The notes under the pieces: generated by a model
Database searches by the model: none
What the model was told of the DNA's origin: nothing
The model's input: the letters and a program-made list of their open reading frames with translations, nothing else
Position numbers and translations under genes: made by a program
Assembly: GCA_905203555.1 (NCBI GenBank)
Contig: CAJKWK010000021.1
Location: 1 to 40,150 of the forward strand
Direction: 5' to 3'
Length of the DNA: 40,150 nucleotides
From: an uncultured Lachnospiraceae bacterium
GTDB lineage: Bacteria > Bacillota > Clostridia > Lachnospirales > Lachnospiraceae
Shown: positions 30,923-38,770 of the stretch, in pieces
How the letters are laid out: each line of letters begins with the position of its first letter
Numbering within the stretch: the first letter of the stretch is position 1

Positions 30923-30974
30923 TGTGGAAAGAACAGGTTTTTTGTAGATAACTTTATGTGGAAAATGTGGATAA
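30923..30974 (-). promoter_or_regulatory. Cluster of four DnaA-box-like 9-mers upstream of the dnaD operon promoter
   Basis: All four read in the same direction: TTATCCACA (30974-30966, perfect consensus), TTTTCCACA (30965-30957, one change, directly adjacent), TTATCTACA (30951-30943, one change) and CTTTCCACA (30931-30923, two changes). The nearest is 10 nt upstream of the -35 box. DnaA is known to regulate the dnaB-dnaI operon of Bacillus subtilis, so control of this operon by DnaA-ATP is likely. Confidence 0.75.
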
Positions 30975-30977
30975 CTT

Positions 30978-32354
30978 TTATTTAAGCAGGTCTTCCCCAA
31001 TGTTTACAACATCTCCGGCTCCCATAGTTATCAACAAATCTCCTGAAGCGCAATGCTCTTTTAAAAACATTTCAATTTCTTCAAAGCTGCCAAAGTAGTG
31101 TGCGTCTGTTCCGAGCCGGGCAACTTCTGCCGCCAGATCTTTGGAAGAGACTCCGAGTGTATCTGTTTCACGCGCTGCGAAAATATCTGCGAGAACCAGA
31201 TGATCGGTGTGTGAAAGCACTTCTGCAAATTCATGGAAAAATGCTTTTGTACGTGTATAAGTATGTGGCTGGAATACGCACCATAATTCCTTGTGCGGAT
31301 AGTTCTTTGCAGCCTTCAAAGTAGCAAGAATCTCGGTTGGATGATGTGCATAATCATCGATAATAGTCACTCCGTTCATCATGCCTTTGTATTCAAAACG
31401 GCGGTCGGTTCCTGTGAATGCAAGCAGTCCCTGTTTGATCGTCTCCATTGGAATCTCCAATAGTTCGGCTGCTGCGATACAAGTCAAAGCATTGGAAACG
31501 TTGTGGTATCCGGGAACAGACAACTGAATCCGGCAGACAGTTTCTCCACGTTTGATCAAGTCAAAAGAAGCAAGCCCCTTTTCGTCAAAACGGACATTTT
31601 CAGAGCTGTAGTCAGAGGAAAGGGAAGAACCGCAGGTGACAATTCGGCAGTCGAGTCCTTCGCAGATTTCCTCGTAATTCTTGATATCACTGTTGATGAT
31701 CAAAGTTCCGTCAGTCGGAATCAGTGCTGCAAACTGATGGAATGAATGACGGATATCTTCCAGATCTTTGAAGAAATCCAAATGATCTTCTTCTATATTT
31801 AAAATGATTCCGATTTTTGGAAAGAAATTTAAGAAACTGTTTGTGTATTCACAGGCTTCTGTAATAAATGTTTCGGAATGTCCGACCCGGATGTTGCCGC
31901 CGATCGCCTGTAAGATTCCTCCTACGGAAATTGTCGGATCTTTTTCTCCGGCAAGCAGTATGTGGGAGAGCATGGAAGTGGTAGTAGTTTTACCATGGGT
32001 TCCGGATACTGCGATCGGAGTTTTATAATTTTTCATAAGTTGTCCCAACAGTTCCGCGCGTGTCAGCATTGGAATCTTTTTCGCTACTGCCTCGATCAAT
32101 TCCGCATTTTCACGATGAATCGCTGCAGTATAGACTACGCAGTCGATCCCGTCGATGATGTTGGATGCTTTTTGCCCATAAAAGATAGTAGCACCGAGCT
32201 GCTCCAGTTTTTTTGTGAGTGGCGATTCCTTGGAATCAGAACCGGATACGGTAAATCCTTCTTCCAGTAAAATCTCTGCAAGCCCACTCATACTAATGCC
32301 GCCGATGCCTATAAAATGAATGTGAATAGGTTTTTGAAAATCAATTTTATACAT
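30978..32354 (-). CDS. murC: UDP-N-acetylmuramate--L-alanine ligase
   Basis: A 458-residue Mur ligase adding L-Ala to UDP-MurNAc, the first amino acid step of peptidoglycan precursor synthesis in the cytosol. The N-terminal Rossmann domain has HFIGIGGISMSGLAE, the ATP site is GTHGKTTT (118-125), and the carbamylated-lysine and central-domain region continues through EACEYTNSFLNF and NIEEDHLDFF. The C-terminal domain has DDYAHHPTEI, which is diagnostic for MurC. ATG 32354 follows AAGAAGGGA. The stop lies 4 nt from the first DnaA-like box, and no terminator hairpin is seen between murC and the dnaD operon, so read-through is possible. Confidence 0.97.
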   Translation of the reverse strand: MYKIDFQKPIHIHFIGIGGISMSGLAEILLEEGFTVSGSDSKESPLTKKLEQLGATIFYGQKASNIIDGIDCVVYTAAIHRENAELIEAVAKKIPMLTRAELLGQLMKNYKTPIAVSGTHGKTTTTSMLSHILLAGEKDPTISVGGILQAIGGNIRVGHSETFITEACEYTNSFLNFFPKIGIILNIEEDHLDFFKDLEDIRHSFHQFAALIPTDGTLIINSDIKNYEEICEGLDCRIVTCGSSLSSDYSSENVRFDEKGLASFDLIKRGETVCRIQLSVPGYHNVSNALTCIAAAELLEIPMETIKQGLLAFTGTDRRFEYKGMMNGVTIIDDYAHHPTEILATLKAAKNYPHKELWCVFQPHTYTRTKAFFHEFAEVLSHTDHLVLADIFAARETDTLGVSSKDLAAEVARLGTDAHYFGSFEEIEMFLKEHCASGDLLITMGAGDVVNIGEDLLK

Positions 32355-32415
32355 GAGAGTATCCCTTCTTTATAAAAATTTGCAAGTTTAGTCATAATTA
32401 GTATCCACTAAATAT

Positions 32416-32444
32416 ATTATACTATATATGAGAAAAATTGAAAG
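32416..32444 (-). promoter_or_regulatory. Weak promoter candidate of murC
   Basis: On the minus strand a perfect TATAAT (32421-32416) is preceded, at 17 nt, by CTTTCA, a poor -35 box. Confidence 0.35.
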
Positions 32445-32497
32445 AGGTTCTTTTTTGTTCAATCTAAACAAAAAGAACGTAAATTCAAGTAAAAAAT

Positions 32498-32515
32498 TGT
32501 GAAATATTGTTCACA
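32498..32515. promoter_or_regulatory. Inverted repeat overlapping the glgC -35 box
   Basis: TGTGAA-ATATTG-TTCACA has perfect 6-bp arms. The right arm is also the -35 hexamer, so a bound protein would block or recruit polymerase. The arms resemble Crp-type and Rex-type half sites but the spacing fits neither exactly. Confidence 0.45.
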
Positions 32516-32537
32516 TATTGGAAAAGTATGATATAAT
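32510..32537 (+). promoter_or_regulatory. Promoter of glgC-glgD
   Basis: TTCACA (32510-32515), a 16-nt spacer and perfect TATAAT (32532-32537) with TGA before the -10 box. Confidence 0.75.
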
Positions 32538-32568
32538 AAGCTAAATGAACTAGAAATGGGGTGACAAC

Positions 32569-33843
32569 ATGGTTAAGAAAGAAATGATTGCCATGCTGCT
32601 TGCAGGTGGACAAGGCAGTCGGCTGGGGGTGCTGACCGCAAAGGTCGCAAAGCCTGCGGTGGCTTTTGGCGGCAAGTATCGGATTATTGATTTTCCACTT
32701 AGTAACTGCATTAATTCAGGTGTAGATACGGTTGGGGTTTTGACACAGTATCAGCCTTTGCGATTGAATACACATATCGGAATCGGAATTCCCTGGGATT
32801 TGGATCGGAATGTAGGCGGCGTATCAATTCTTCCGCCATACGAGAAAAGTTCGAATAGTGAATGGTACACCGGAACAGCCAATGCGATTTATCAGAATCT
32901 GGATTATATGCAGAGTTTTAATCCGGATTATGTATTGATTCTTTCGGGGGATCACATTTACAAGATGGATTATGAAGTGATGCTTGATTTTCATAAAGCC
33001 AATAAAGCAGATGTGACAATTGCTGCCATGCCGGTTCCGATAGAAGAGGCAAGTCGTTTTGGAATCGTAGTGACGGATTCAGAAGGCAGGATTCAGGAGT
33101 TTGAGGAGAAACCGGCAAATCCAAGCAGTAATCTGGCATCGATGGGAATTTATATTTTCAGCTGGCCGGTGTTGAAGGAGGCGTTGATCCGTCTGTCGGA
33201 ACAGCCGAACTGTGATTTTGGAAAGCATATTATTCCTTATTGCCATGCAAAGGGACAGCGGTTGTTTGCCTATGAGTACAATGGTTATTGGAAAGATGTT
33301 GGAACGTTGAGTTCTTACTGGGAAGCCAACATGGAACTGATTGATATCATTCCGGAATTTAATTTATATGAAGAGTTCTGGAAGATTTATACAAACAGTG
33401 CCAATCTTCCACCGCAGTATATTGCGGAGCAAGGTGTGGTAGACCGCTGCATCATCAGCAATGGAACGGAGATTTATGGAGAAGTACATAATTCCGTTCT
33501 GGGGGCTGGAATTACAGTAGGGAAGGGCAGTGTAGTGCGGGATTCTATTATTATGCGAGATGTGGAGATCGGTGAGAATTGTGTGATTGATAAGGCAATC
33601 ATCGCAGAGAATACAGTGATCGGTGATAATGTAGTGATCGGAATTGGGGCGGAAGTTCCAAATCAATTAAAACCAAATATTTACAGCGGAGGCCTGGCAA
33701 CAATTGGGGAGAATTCTAAGATCCCGTCTGGTGTTCAGATCGGAAAGAATACTGCAATCAGCGGAGAAACAGTGCCTGAAGACTACAGAGAGGGAATGCT
33801 GGCAAGCGGAGAGACTTTGATAAAGGCAGGTGATTGGAGATGA
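32569..33843 (+). CDS. glgC: Glucose-1-phosphate adenylyltransferase, catalytic subunit
   Basis: A 424-residue ADP-glucose pyrophosphorylase, the committed step of glycogen synthesis. The N-terminal nucleotidyltransferase domain shows GGQGSRLGVLTAKVAKPAV, KYRIIDFPLSNCINSG and the catalytic SGDHIYKMDY. EFEEKP and YWKDVGT are glucose-1-phosphate-site signatures. The C-terminal left-handed beta-helix carries repeats such as ENTVIGDNVVIGIGAEV. ATG 32569 follows GGGGTGACAAC. The stop overlaps the start of glgD (ATGA), so the two are coupled and probably form a heteromer. No glgA, glgB or glgP is in the window. Confidence 0.96.
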   Translation: MVKKEMIAMLLAGGQGSRLGVLTAKVAKPAVAFGGKYRIIDFPLSNCINSGVDTVGVLTQYQPLRLNTHIGIGIPWDLDRNVGGVSILPPYEKSSNSEWYTGTANAIYQNLDYMQSFNPDYVLILSGDHIYKMDYEVMLDFHKANKADVTIAAMPVPIEEASRFGIVVTDSEGRIQEFEEKPANPSSNLASMGIYIFSWPVLKEALIRLSEQPNCDFGKHIIPYCHAKGQRLFAYEYNGYWKDVGTLSSYWEANMELIDIIPEFNLYEEFWKIYTNSANLPPQYIAEQGVVDRCIISNGTEIYGEVHNSVLGAGITVGKGSVVRDSIIMRDVEIGENCVIDKAIIAENTVIGDNVVIGIGAEVPNQLKPNIYSGGLATIGENSKIPSGVQIGKNTAISGETVPEDYREGMLASGETLIKAGDWR

Positions 33844-34958
33844 GAGCAGTTGGTATTATTCTGGCAGGCGGCAATAATAGAAGGATGCAGGAATTGACGA
33901 CAAAGCGTGCGGTGGCAGCAATGCCGATTGCATCCAGTTACAGAGCGATTGATTTTGCACTGAGCAATATGACCAATTCTCATATTCAAAAAGTTGCAGT
34001 GTTGACGCAGTACAATGCGCGTTCATTGAATGAACATTTGAATTCTTCAAAGTGGTGGGATTTCGGAAGAAAACAGGGTGGACTGTATGTTTTCACTCCG
34101 ATTATTACTACGAATAATGGGTATTGGTATCGAGGAACAGCGGATGCGATTTATCAGAATCTGGATTTCCTGAAGAAATGTCATGAGCCATACGTGGTCA
34201 TTACGTCCGGAGATGCAGTGTACAAGCTCGATTACAATAAGGTTCTGGAGTATCATATCGCAAAGCGGGCAGATATTACTGTAGTTGTAAAAGAGCTTCC
34301 GGAGAATGAAGATGCGACTCGGTTTGGTACCGTCCGTATGAATGAGGCCTCCCGGATTGAGGAGTTTGAAGAAAAGCCGATGGTAGCACATTCACAGACG
34401 ATTTCAACAGGAATTTATGTGATGCGGAGAAGACTGCTGATCGATTTGATCGAACATAGCCAGGATGAGGGGCGTTACGATCTGGTAAGTGATATTTTGA
34501 TCCGTTATAAAAATCTGAAAAAGATATATGGGTATAAAATCAAAGGATATTGGAGTAATATTGCGACAGTGGATTCCTATTATAAGACAAATATGGATTT
34601 CTTGAAACCGGAAGTAAGAAAGTATTTCTTTAAGGATCTTCCACAGGTATATTCAAAGGTGAGCGATCAGCCTCCGGCTAAATACAATCCGGGTGCAATT
34701 GTGAAGAATAGTCTGATCGGAAGCGGAAGTATTATTAACGGAACGGTGGAAAATTCGGTGATCCACAAAAAGGTATTTGTGGGGAATAACTGTGTGATCA
34801 AGAATTCCATCATACTGAATGATGTATATCTGGGTGATAATACATATATTGAAAACTGTATCGTGGAAAGCCGCGGTACAATCCGGGCAAATACAAGATA
34901 TGCCGGGGAAGAAGGAATCAAGGTTGTGATTGAAAAGAATGACCGGTATGCATTGTAG
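33840..34958 (+). CDS. glgD: Glucose-1-phosphate adenylyltransferase, regulatory subunit GlgD
   Basis: A 372-residue GlgC homologue. The nucleotide loop is changed to GGNNRRMQELTTKRAVAAMP, losing the GSRL-type arginine/glycine pattern of GlgC, while SGDAVYKLDY keeps the aspartate region but replaces the DH dyad by DA. In Firmicutes, GlgD has little activity alone and boosts GlgC as a heterotetramer. The beta-helix domain (IKNSIILNDVYLGDNTYI) is intact. The start is ATG 33840, overlapping the glgC TGA, with AGGTGA at 33829; an in-frame TTG at 33834 is less likely. spoVG follows after 44 nt. Confidence 0.94.
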   Translation: MRAVGIILAGGNNRRMQELTTKRAVAAMPIASSYRAIDFALSNMTNSHIQKVAVLTQYNARSLNEHLNSSKWWDFGRKQGGLYVFTPIITTNNGYWYRGTADAIYQNLDFLKKCHEPYVVITSGDAVYKLDYNKVLEYHIAKRADITVVVKELPENEDATRFGTVRMNEASRIEEFEEKPMVAHSQTISTGIYVMRRRLLIDLIEHSQDEGRYDLVSDILIRYKNLKKIYGYKIKGYWSNIATVDSYYKTNMDFLKPEVRKYFFKDLPQVYSKVSDQPPAKYNPGAIVKNSLIGSGSIINGTVENSVIHKKVFVGNNCVIKNSIILNDVYLGDNTYIENCIVESRGTIRANTRYAGEEGIKVVIEKNDRYAL

Positions 34959-35002
34959 AATTTGCCTCGAAGAGCGGATTTCGACGAAAGGAGACTGAAC
35001 AA

Positions 35003-35284
35003 ATGAGAATTACAGATGTGCGTGTACGTAAAGTTGCAAAAGAGGGAAAATTAAAAGCGGTGGTGTCAATTACAATAGACGATGAGTTTGTTGTACATGA
35101 TATCAAAGTGATTGAAGGAGAAAAGGGATTGTTTATCGCGATGCCGAGTAAGAAAGCATTGGATGGAGAATACCGCGATATAGCACATCCGATTAATTCT
35201 GGTACGAGAGAGAAGATTCAGGACACCATTTTGGAAAAATACAATACCGTATTAGAAGAAACGGATATGGAAGCAGAAGCATAA
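35003..35284 (+). CDS. spoVG: Septation/RNA-binding regulator SpoVG
   Basis: A 93-residue SpoVG. It has MRITDVRVRKVAKEGKLKAV, EFVVHDIKVIEGEKGLFIAM and the PSKK and YRDIAHPI stretches, all very conserved. SpoVG proteins bind RNA and DNA and affect sporulation septation, capsule, virulence and metabolism in different Firmicutes. ATG 35003 follows AAAGGAGA. It lies 44 nt after glgD with no terminator between, so it is probably cotranscribed with glgCD; a strong terminator ends it. In Bacillus it neighbours glmU, another nucleotidyltransferase with a left-handed beta-helix domain. Confidence 0.96.
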   Translation: MRITDVRVRKVAKEGKLKAVVSITIDDEFVVHDIKVIEGEKGLFIAMPSKKALDGEYRDIAHPINSGTREKIQDTILEKYNTVLEETDMEAEA

Positions 35285-35299
35285 GAGAGTGAAACACGC

Positions 35300-35329
35300 A
35301 GGTCCTCAGAACATTCTGGGGACCTTTTT
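35300..35329 (+). terminator. Intrinsic terminator after spoVG
   Basis: AGGTCCTCAGA pairs with TCTGGGGACCT around ACAT (one T-G mismatch or wobble), followed by five T. The reverse strand has no T-run, so it does not serve the convergent pseudouridine synthase gene. Confidence 0.88.
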
Positions 35330-35338
35330 GAGCTTTGT

Positions 35339-36022
35339 TTATGCAGTGGGTATGGTTCCAACGTTGTCGGATTCGTGTATAACCGGCAGTCGGGAGGCAT
35401 CCAGGGTGAATTCCAGTGTTTGATGGTGAACCGGATGCCGGAAGGTTAAACGGCAGGCGTAGAGCTGCAGTTGACCGGGAGCGGAGGCTCCGTATTTGAC
35501 ATCTCCCTGGATCGGGCAGCCGAGATGGGCCATCTGTACCCGAATCTGATGGTGACGACCTGTGTCCAGTGTGATTTCTGCAAGAGATGAATGACTCCCT
35601 TTTTGAATTAATTTATAGTGGAGCCTGGCCTCTTTGGAGCCGGGCGTATTTTGCGTGCTGATCCGGGAGGTGTTTGTTTTATTGTCTTTGATAAGATAAT
35701 TCGTCAGATCAGCCTCATCCGGAGATGGGATGCCGGTTAAAAGTGCAAGGTAATGTTTTCCAAATCCAGAGGTTGTCAGCTGCTTATTTAAATCAGCTGC
35801 TGCCCGTTTGGTTTTGGCGAAGACGAGAAGTCCTGTGACAGGCTGATCGAGACGGTGGATTACGGCAAGGTATGGCTGTTGTTGAGGGGATTGCCGGCGC
35901 AGATGGTTTTTGAGGAGACTGACCATGTCCGGGGTTCCTAGCCGGCTGCTCTGAGTTGCAATTCCGGCCGGTTTTTCACATACAAGAATGTCGTTATCTT
36001 CATATAAAATATTTAAATTCAT
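35339..36022 (-). CDS. RluA-family RNA pseudouridine synthase
   Basis: A 227-residue pseudouridine synthase with a single catalytic domain and no S4 domain. KPAG (17-20) and HRLDQPVTGLLVFAKT (from residue 56, catalytic Asp59) are the RluA signatures; later come HHQIRVQMAHLGCPIQGD and LQLYACRLTFRHP. Enzymes of this short form modify rRNA or tRNA uridines, but the target cannot be read from sequence. ATG 36022 follows AGGGAGA. It converges on spoVG and is divergent from the xpaC-telA operon, whose promoter lies 28 nt from its start. Confidence 0.92.
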   Translation of the reverse strand: MNLNILYEDNDILVCEKPAGIATQSSRLGTPDMVSLLKNHLRRQSPQQQPYLAVIHRLDQPVTGLLVFAKTKRAAADLNKQLTTSGFGKHYLALLTGIPSPDEADLTNYLIKDNKTNTSRISTQNTPGSKEARLHYKLIQKGSHSSLAEITLDTGRHHQIRVQMAHLGCPIQGDVKYGASAPGQLQLYACRLTFRHPVHHQTLEFTLDASRLPVIHESDNVGTIPTA

Positions 36023-36049
36023 AAAATAAATCTCCCTGTTGCTATTTTC

Positions 36050-36078
36050 TTGACTTTTGCTTTAATTCTGTCTAAACT
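36050..36078 (+). promoter_or_regulatory. Promoter of xpaC-telA
   Basis: TTGACT (36050-36055), a 17-nt spacer and TAAACT (36073-36078). The start near 36085 leaves a leader of about 47 nt. Confidence 0.75.
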
Positions 36079-36131
36079 GATTATAAAATGAAAAGATTTT
36101 CGAGGTCAAGAGAAGAAAGTGAGATGGTAGC

Positions 36132-37463
36132 ATGGAAAATCAGGATTGGGAAAGATTTGGTGAAGAAATTCGCAGAAACGTGCAGGATGCGATTGACTCA
36201 CGTGATTATAGTATGTTAAATCGAACGATTACAGATACGTTGAACGGTGCGGTAGATTATTTTTCACATACTGTACGAAATGTGGGGAATTCGGTCAACG
36301 CCAATATGAAGATGCAGGAAGAAGCAGCAAGGAGAAGGCAGGAAGATGCCGCGAGGAGAATGCAGGAAGAAGCGGCGCGGAAACGGGCAGGTTCCGAACA
36401 GGCGCAGTGGAATCAGCAGGCAGGGCAGAGCTCCGGATACTATTATCAAGGTGCAGCTGTAAATTATTTTCGGAAAAAGGCTGAGCCGACGTTGTTTGCA
36501 TCTACCGTGGGGAACCGCGTAGTTGGAATCCTGTTGTCGATCGTGGGATATGTGATTGCAGCTCCGTTTTTATTGACTGCGTTGATGGGTATGTTTATGG
36601 GTATATTTGCAGGAGACCCGGAGGCAGCAACAGTGATGGGGGTCAGTCTTGCGTTTGTAGTTGTGTTTGGCGGTCTGGGGATTTTAGGCACGAAAATATT
36701 GAGTCGTGTTCGAAGATTCCGGATGTATGTTCGGATTCTGGGTGGAAGAGAGTATTGTGATATTAAGGAACTACAGACGCAGACCGGAAAACAGAAAAAG
36801 AATGTAGTGCGTGATCTGGAGCAGATGATTCAGAAGGGGTGGTTTAAGGAAGGTCATATGGATTCTAAGAAAACCTGCCTGATGGTCAGTGATCAATCGT
36901 ATCATCAGTATACAGATCTGATGAGCCGGGTGGAAAGTGAAGAGCGTGAAAAGAAGCAGAAAGCCAAAGAGGCAGAAAAGCTGAGAAAAGAGCAGGAGAC
37001 AGCAGCACAGGGAAATCCGAATCTGCCGCTGGAAGTGCGCGAGACAATCCGGGCAGGAGAAGAATATATCCGTAAGATCCGGGAGTGCAATGATGCGATT
37101 CCGGGAGAAGAGATTTCGGCTAAGATTTCCAGAATTGAGCTGCTTGTAGATCGGATTTTTGACAGAGTAGAGCAGAATCCGGATTCGGTTTCGGATTTAC
37201 GCAGAATGATGGAATATTATCTTCCGACTACAGTGAAACTGCTGGAGGCTTATGAAGATTTGGACGGTCAGCCTGTACAGGGAGCAAATATTATTTCTTC
37301 GAAGCAAGAGATCGAAAAGACTTTGGATACACTGAATGTGGCATTTGAAAAATTGCTGGACAGTCTGTTCCAGGATACGGCATGGGATGTGTCTTCGGAT
37401 ATTTCTGTGCTGCATACAATGCTTGCACAGGAAGGCTTGACAGAAGATGGCTTGAAAAAATAA
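36132..37463 (+). CDS. XpaC-family (5-bromo-4-chloroindolyl phosphate hydrolysis) membrane protein
   Basis: A 443-residue protein. The N-terminal part (1-60) has a helical segment followed by an Arg/Glu/Ala-rich coiled coil (QEEAARRRQEDAARRMQEEA). Two hydrophobic helices (about 135-165 and 175-195) form a hairpin. RVRRFRMYVRILGGREYCDI and a winged-helix-like region (TGKQKKNVVRDLEQMIQKGWF) begin the XpaC domain, and a helical C-terminal domain contains SAKISRIELLVDRIFDRVEQ and YYLPTTVKLLEAYEDL. The XpaC name comes from a phosphatase-like phenotype; the molecular role is unknown. ATG 36132 has a weak ribosome binding site. telA follows after 15 nt, the usual pairing in Firmicutes. Confidence 0.88.
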   Translation: MENQDWERFGEEIRRNVQDAIDSRDYSMLNRTITDTLNGAVDYFSHTVRNVGNSVNANMKMQEEAARRRQEDAARRMQEEAARKRAGSEQAQWNQQAGQSSGYYYQGAAVNYFRKKAEPTLFASTVGNRVVGILLSIVGYVIAAPFLLTALMGMFMGIFAGDPEAATVMGVSLAFVVVFGGLGILGTKILSRVRRFRMYVRILGGREYCDIKELQTQTGKQKKNVVRDLEQMIQKGWFKEGHMDSKKTCLMVSDQSYHQYTDLMSRVESEEREKKQKAKEAEKLRKEQETAAQGNPNLPLEVRETIRAGEEYIRKIRECNDAIPGEEISAKISRIELLVDRIFDRVEQNPDSVSDLRRMMEYYLPTTVKLLEAYEDLDGQPVQGANIISSKQEIEKTLDTLNVAFEKLLDSLFQDTAWDVSSDISVLHTMLAQEGLTEDGLKK

Positions 37464-37478
37464 AGGGAGGAAAGAACC

Positions 37479-38609
37479 ATGAACAACGAATTTGCAAATT
37501 TAGAAACACCGACACTGACTCTGGATCCATTTCAGGAAGCACCACAGATGGTAACAGAAGTAAAGAAAGAAGAGCCGATGGCGGAGGAAAATGTATTATC
37601 AGATGAGGAAAAACAGATTGTTGCAAAATTTGCAGAGCAGATTGATTTGACAAATTCCCAGATGATTCTCCAGTATGGCGCCGGAACGCAGAAAAAGATG
37701 GCTGATTTTTCAGAAACTGCGCTGGAAAATGTAAAGACAAAGGATATGGGCGAAATCGGAGATTTACTTTCCGGTGTTGTACACGAATTGAAAGATTTTG
37801 ATGAGGAAGAAGAAAAGGGATTTCTTGGGTTCTTTAAAAAAGGTGCCAATAAGATTACGGCAATGAAGACGAAGTATGCAAAAGCAGAGACGAATATTAA
37901 TCAAATCTGTAAAGTACTTGAAAATCATCAGGTTCAGCTGTTAAAGGATGTTGCAATTCTGGACAAGATGTATGAACTGAATTTGACTTATTTCAAAGAG
38001 TTGACCATGTATATTATGGCAGGAAAAAAGAAACTGGAAGAAGTGCGCAGTACGACTCTTGCATCCTTACTGCAGAAAGCTCAGCAGAGCGGCCTGGCAG
38101 AAGATGCGCAGGCGGCACGAGATCTGGAATCTATGTGCACCAGATTTGAAAAGAAAATTCATGATCTGGAGCTGACGAGACAGATATCATTGCAGACAGC
38201 TCCGCAGATCCGGCTGGTACAGAGCAACGATACAATGATGGTGGAAAAAATCCAGTCAACGGTTGTAAATACGATTCCGCTGTGGAAAAGTCAGATGGTA
38301 TTGGCGCTTGGTGTTGAACATTCTGCACAGGCAGCGGAGGCGCAGCGTGAAGTAACAGATATGACGAACACATTGTTGAAAAAGAATGCAGAGAAACTGA
38401 AGATGGCAACATTGGATACTGCCAGAGAATCTGAGCGTGGCATTGTGGATATGGAGACGTTAAAAGCAACAAACGAGTCTCTTATTTCTACTTTGGATGA
38501 AGTGATGCATATCCAACAGGAAGGAAGAGAAAAACGTCGTGCGGCAGAGGCAGAGATGTTGAAACTGGAGAATGATCTGAAACAGAAATTGCTGCAGATT
38601 CAAGGTTGA
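37479..38609 (+). CDS. TelA-family toxic anion resistance protein
   Basis: A 376-residue, mostly helical soluble protein of the TelA family, whose members are tied to tellurite and cell-wall antibiotic tolerance by an unclear mechanism. Visible features are SQMILQYGAGTQKKMADFSE, the long helices ILDKMYELNLTYFKELTMYI, the conserved TAPQIRLVQSNDTMMVEKIQ and PLWKSQMVLALG, and a C-terminal coiled coil. Lysine and glutamate are abundant. ATG 37479 follows GGGAGGAAAGAACC. Cotranscribed with the XpaC-like gene. No clean separate terminator is seen other than the nested repeat starting at 38647. Confidence 0.93.
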   Translation: MNNEFANLETPTLTLDPFQEAPQMVTEVKKEEPMAEENVLSDEEKQIVAKFAEQIDLTNSQMILQYGAGTQKKMADFSETALENVKTKDMGEIGDLLSGVVHELKDFDEEEEKGFLGFFKKGANKITAMKTKYAKAETNINQICKVLENHQVQLLKDVAILDKMYELNLTYFKELTMYIMAGKKKLEEVRSTTLASLLQKAQQSGLAEDAQAARDLESMCTRFEKKIHDLELTRQISLQTAPQIRLVQSNDTMMVEKIQSTVVNTIPLWKSQMVLALGVEHSAQAAEAQREVTDMTNTLLKKNAEKLKMATLDTARESERGIVDMETLKATNESLISTLDEVMHIQQEGREKRRAAEAEMLKLENDLKQKLLQIQG

Positions 38610-38646
38610 TCCTGTATGGAACGTAATATAAATAGAACATATAAAT

Positions 38647-38765
38647 AAAAAAATACACCCCGGATGTTGAGGTGTGCTCCCTGTCAAGTCGATGTCATTA
38701 AGTTAATAGACCTAAAAGGGAGCATATCATTGGAGAATGAATGAACATTCGAGGTGTATTTTTTT
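38647..38765. repeat. Nested three-tier inverted repeat between convergent telA and yitT (terminator or MITE-like relic)
   Basis: Outer arms: AAAAAAATACACC (38647-38659) and GGTGTATTTTTTT (38753-38765). Middle arms: CGGATGTT (38661-38668) and AACATTCG (38744-38751, one G-T pair). Inner arms: GCTCCC (38676-38681) and GGGAGC (38718-38723). The outer A and T runs can terminate transcription from both sides. The inner 80 nt is much longer than a terminator loop needs to be and carries its own inverted repeat with no coding capacity. Confidence 0.65.
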
Positions 38766-38770
38766 GAACG

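Noticed and set aside
32498..32515. Rex operator
   Set aside because: The half sites look similar, but the 6-nt gap between arms is longer than the usual 4 nt of Rex sites, so only a generic operator is reported.
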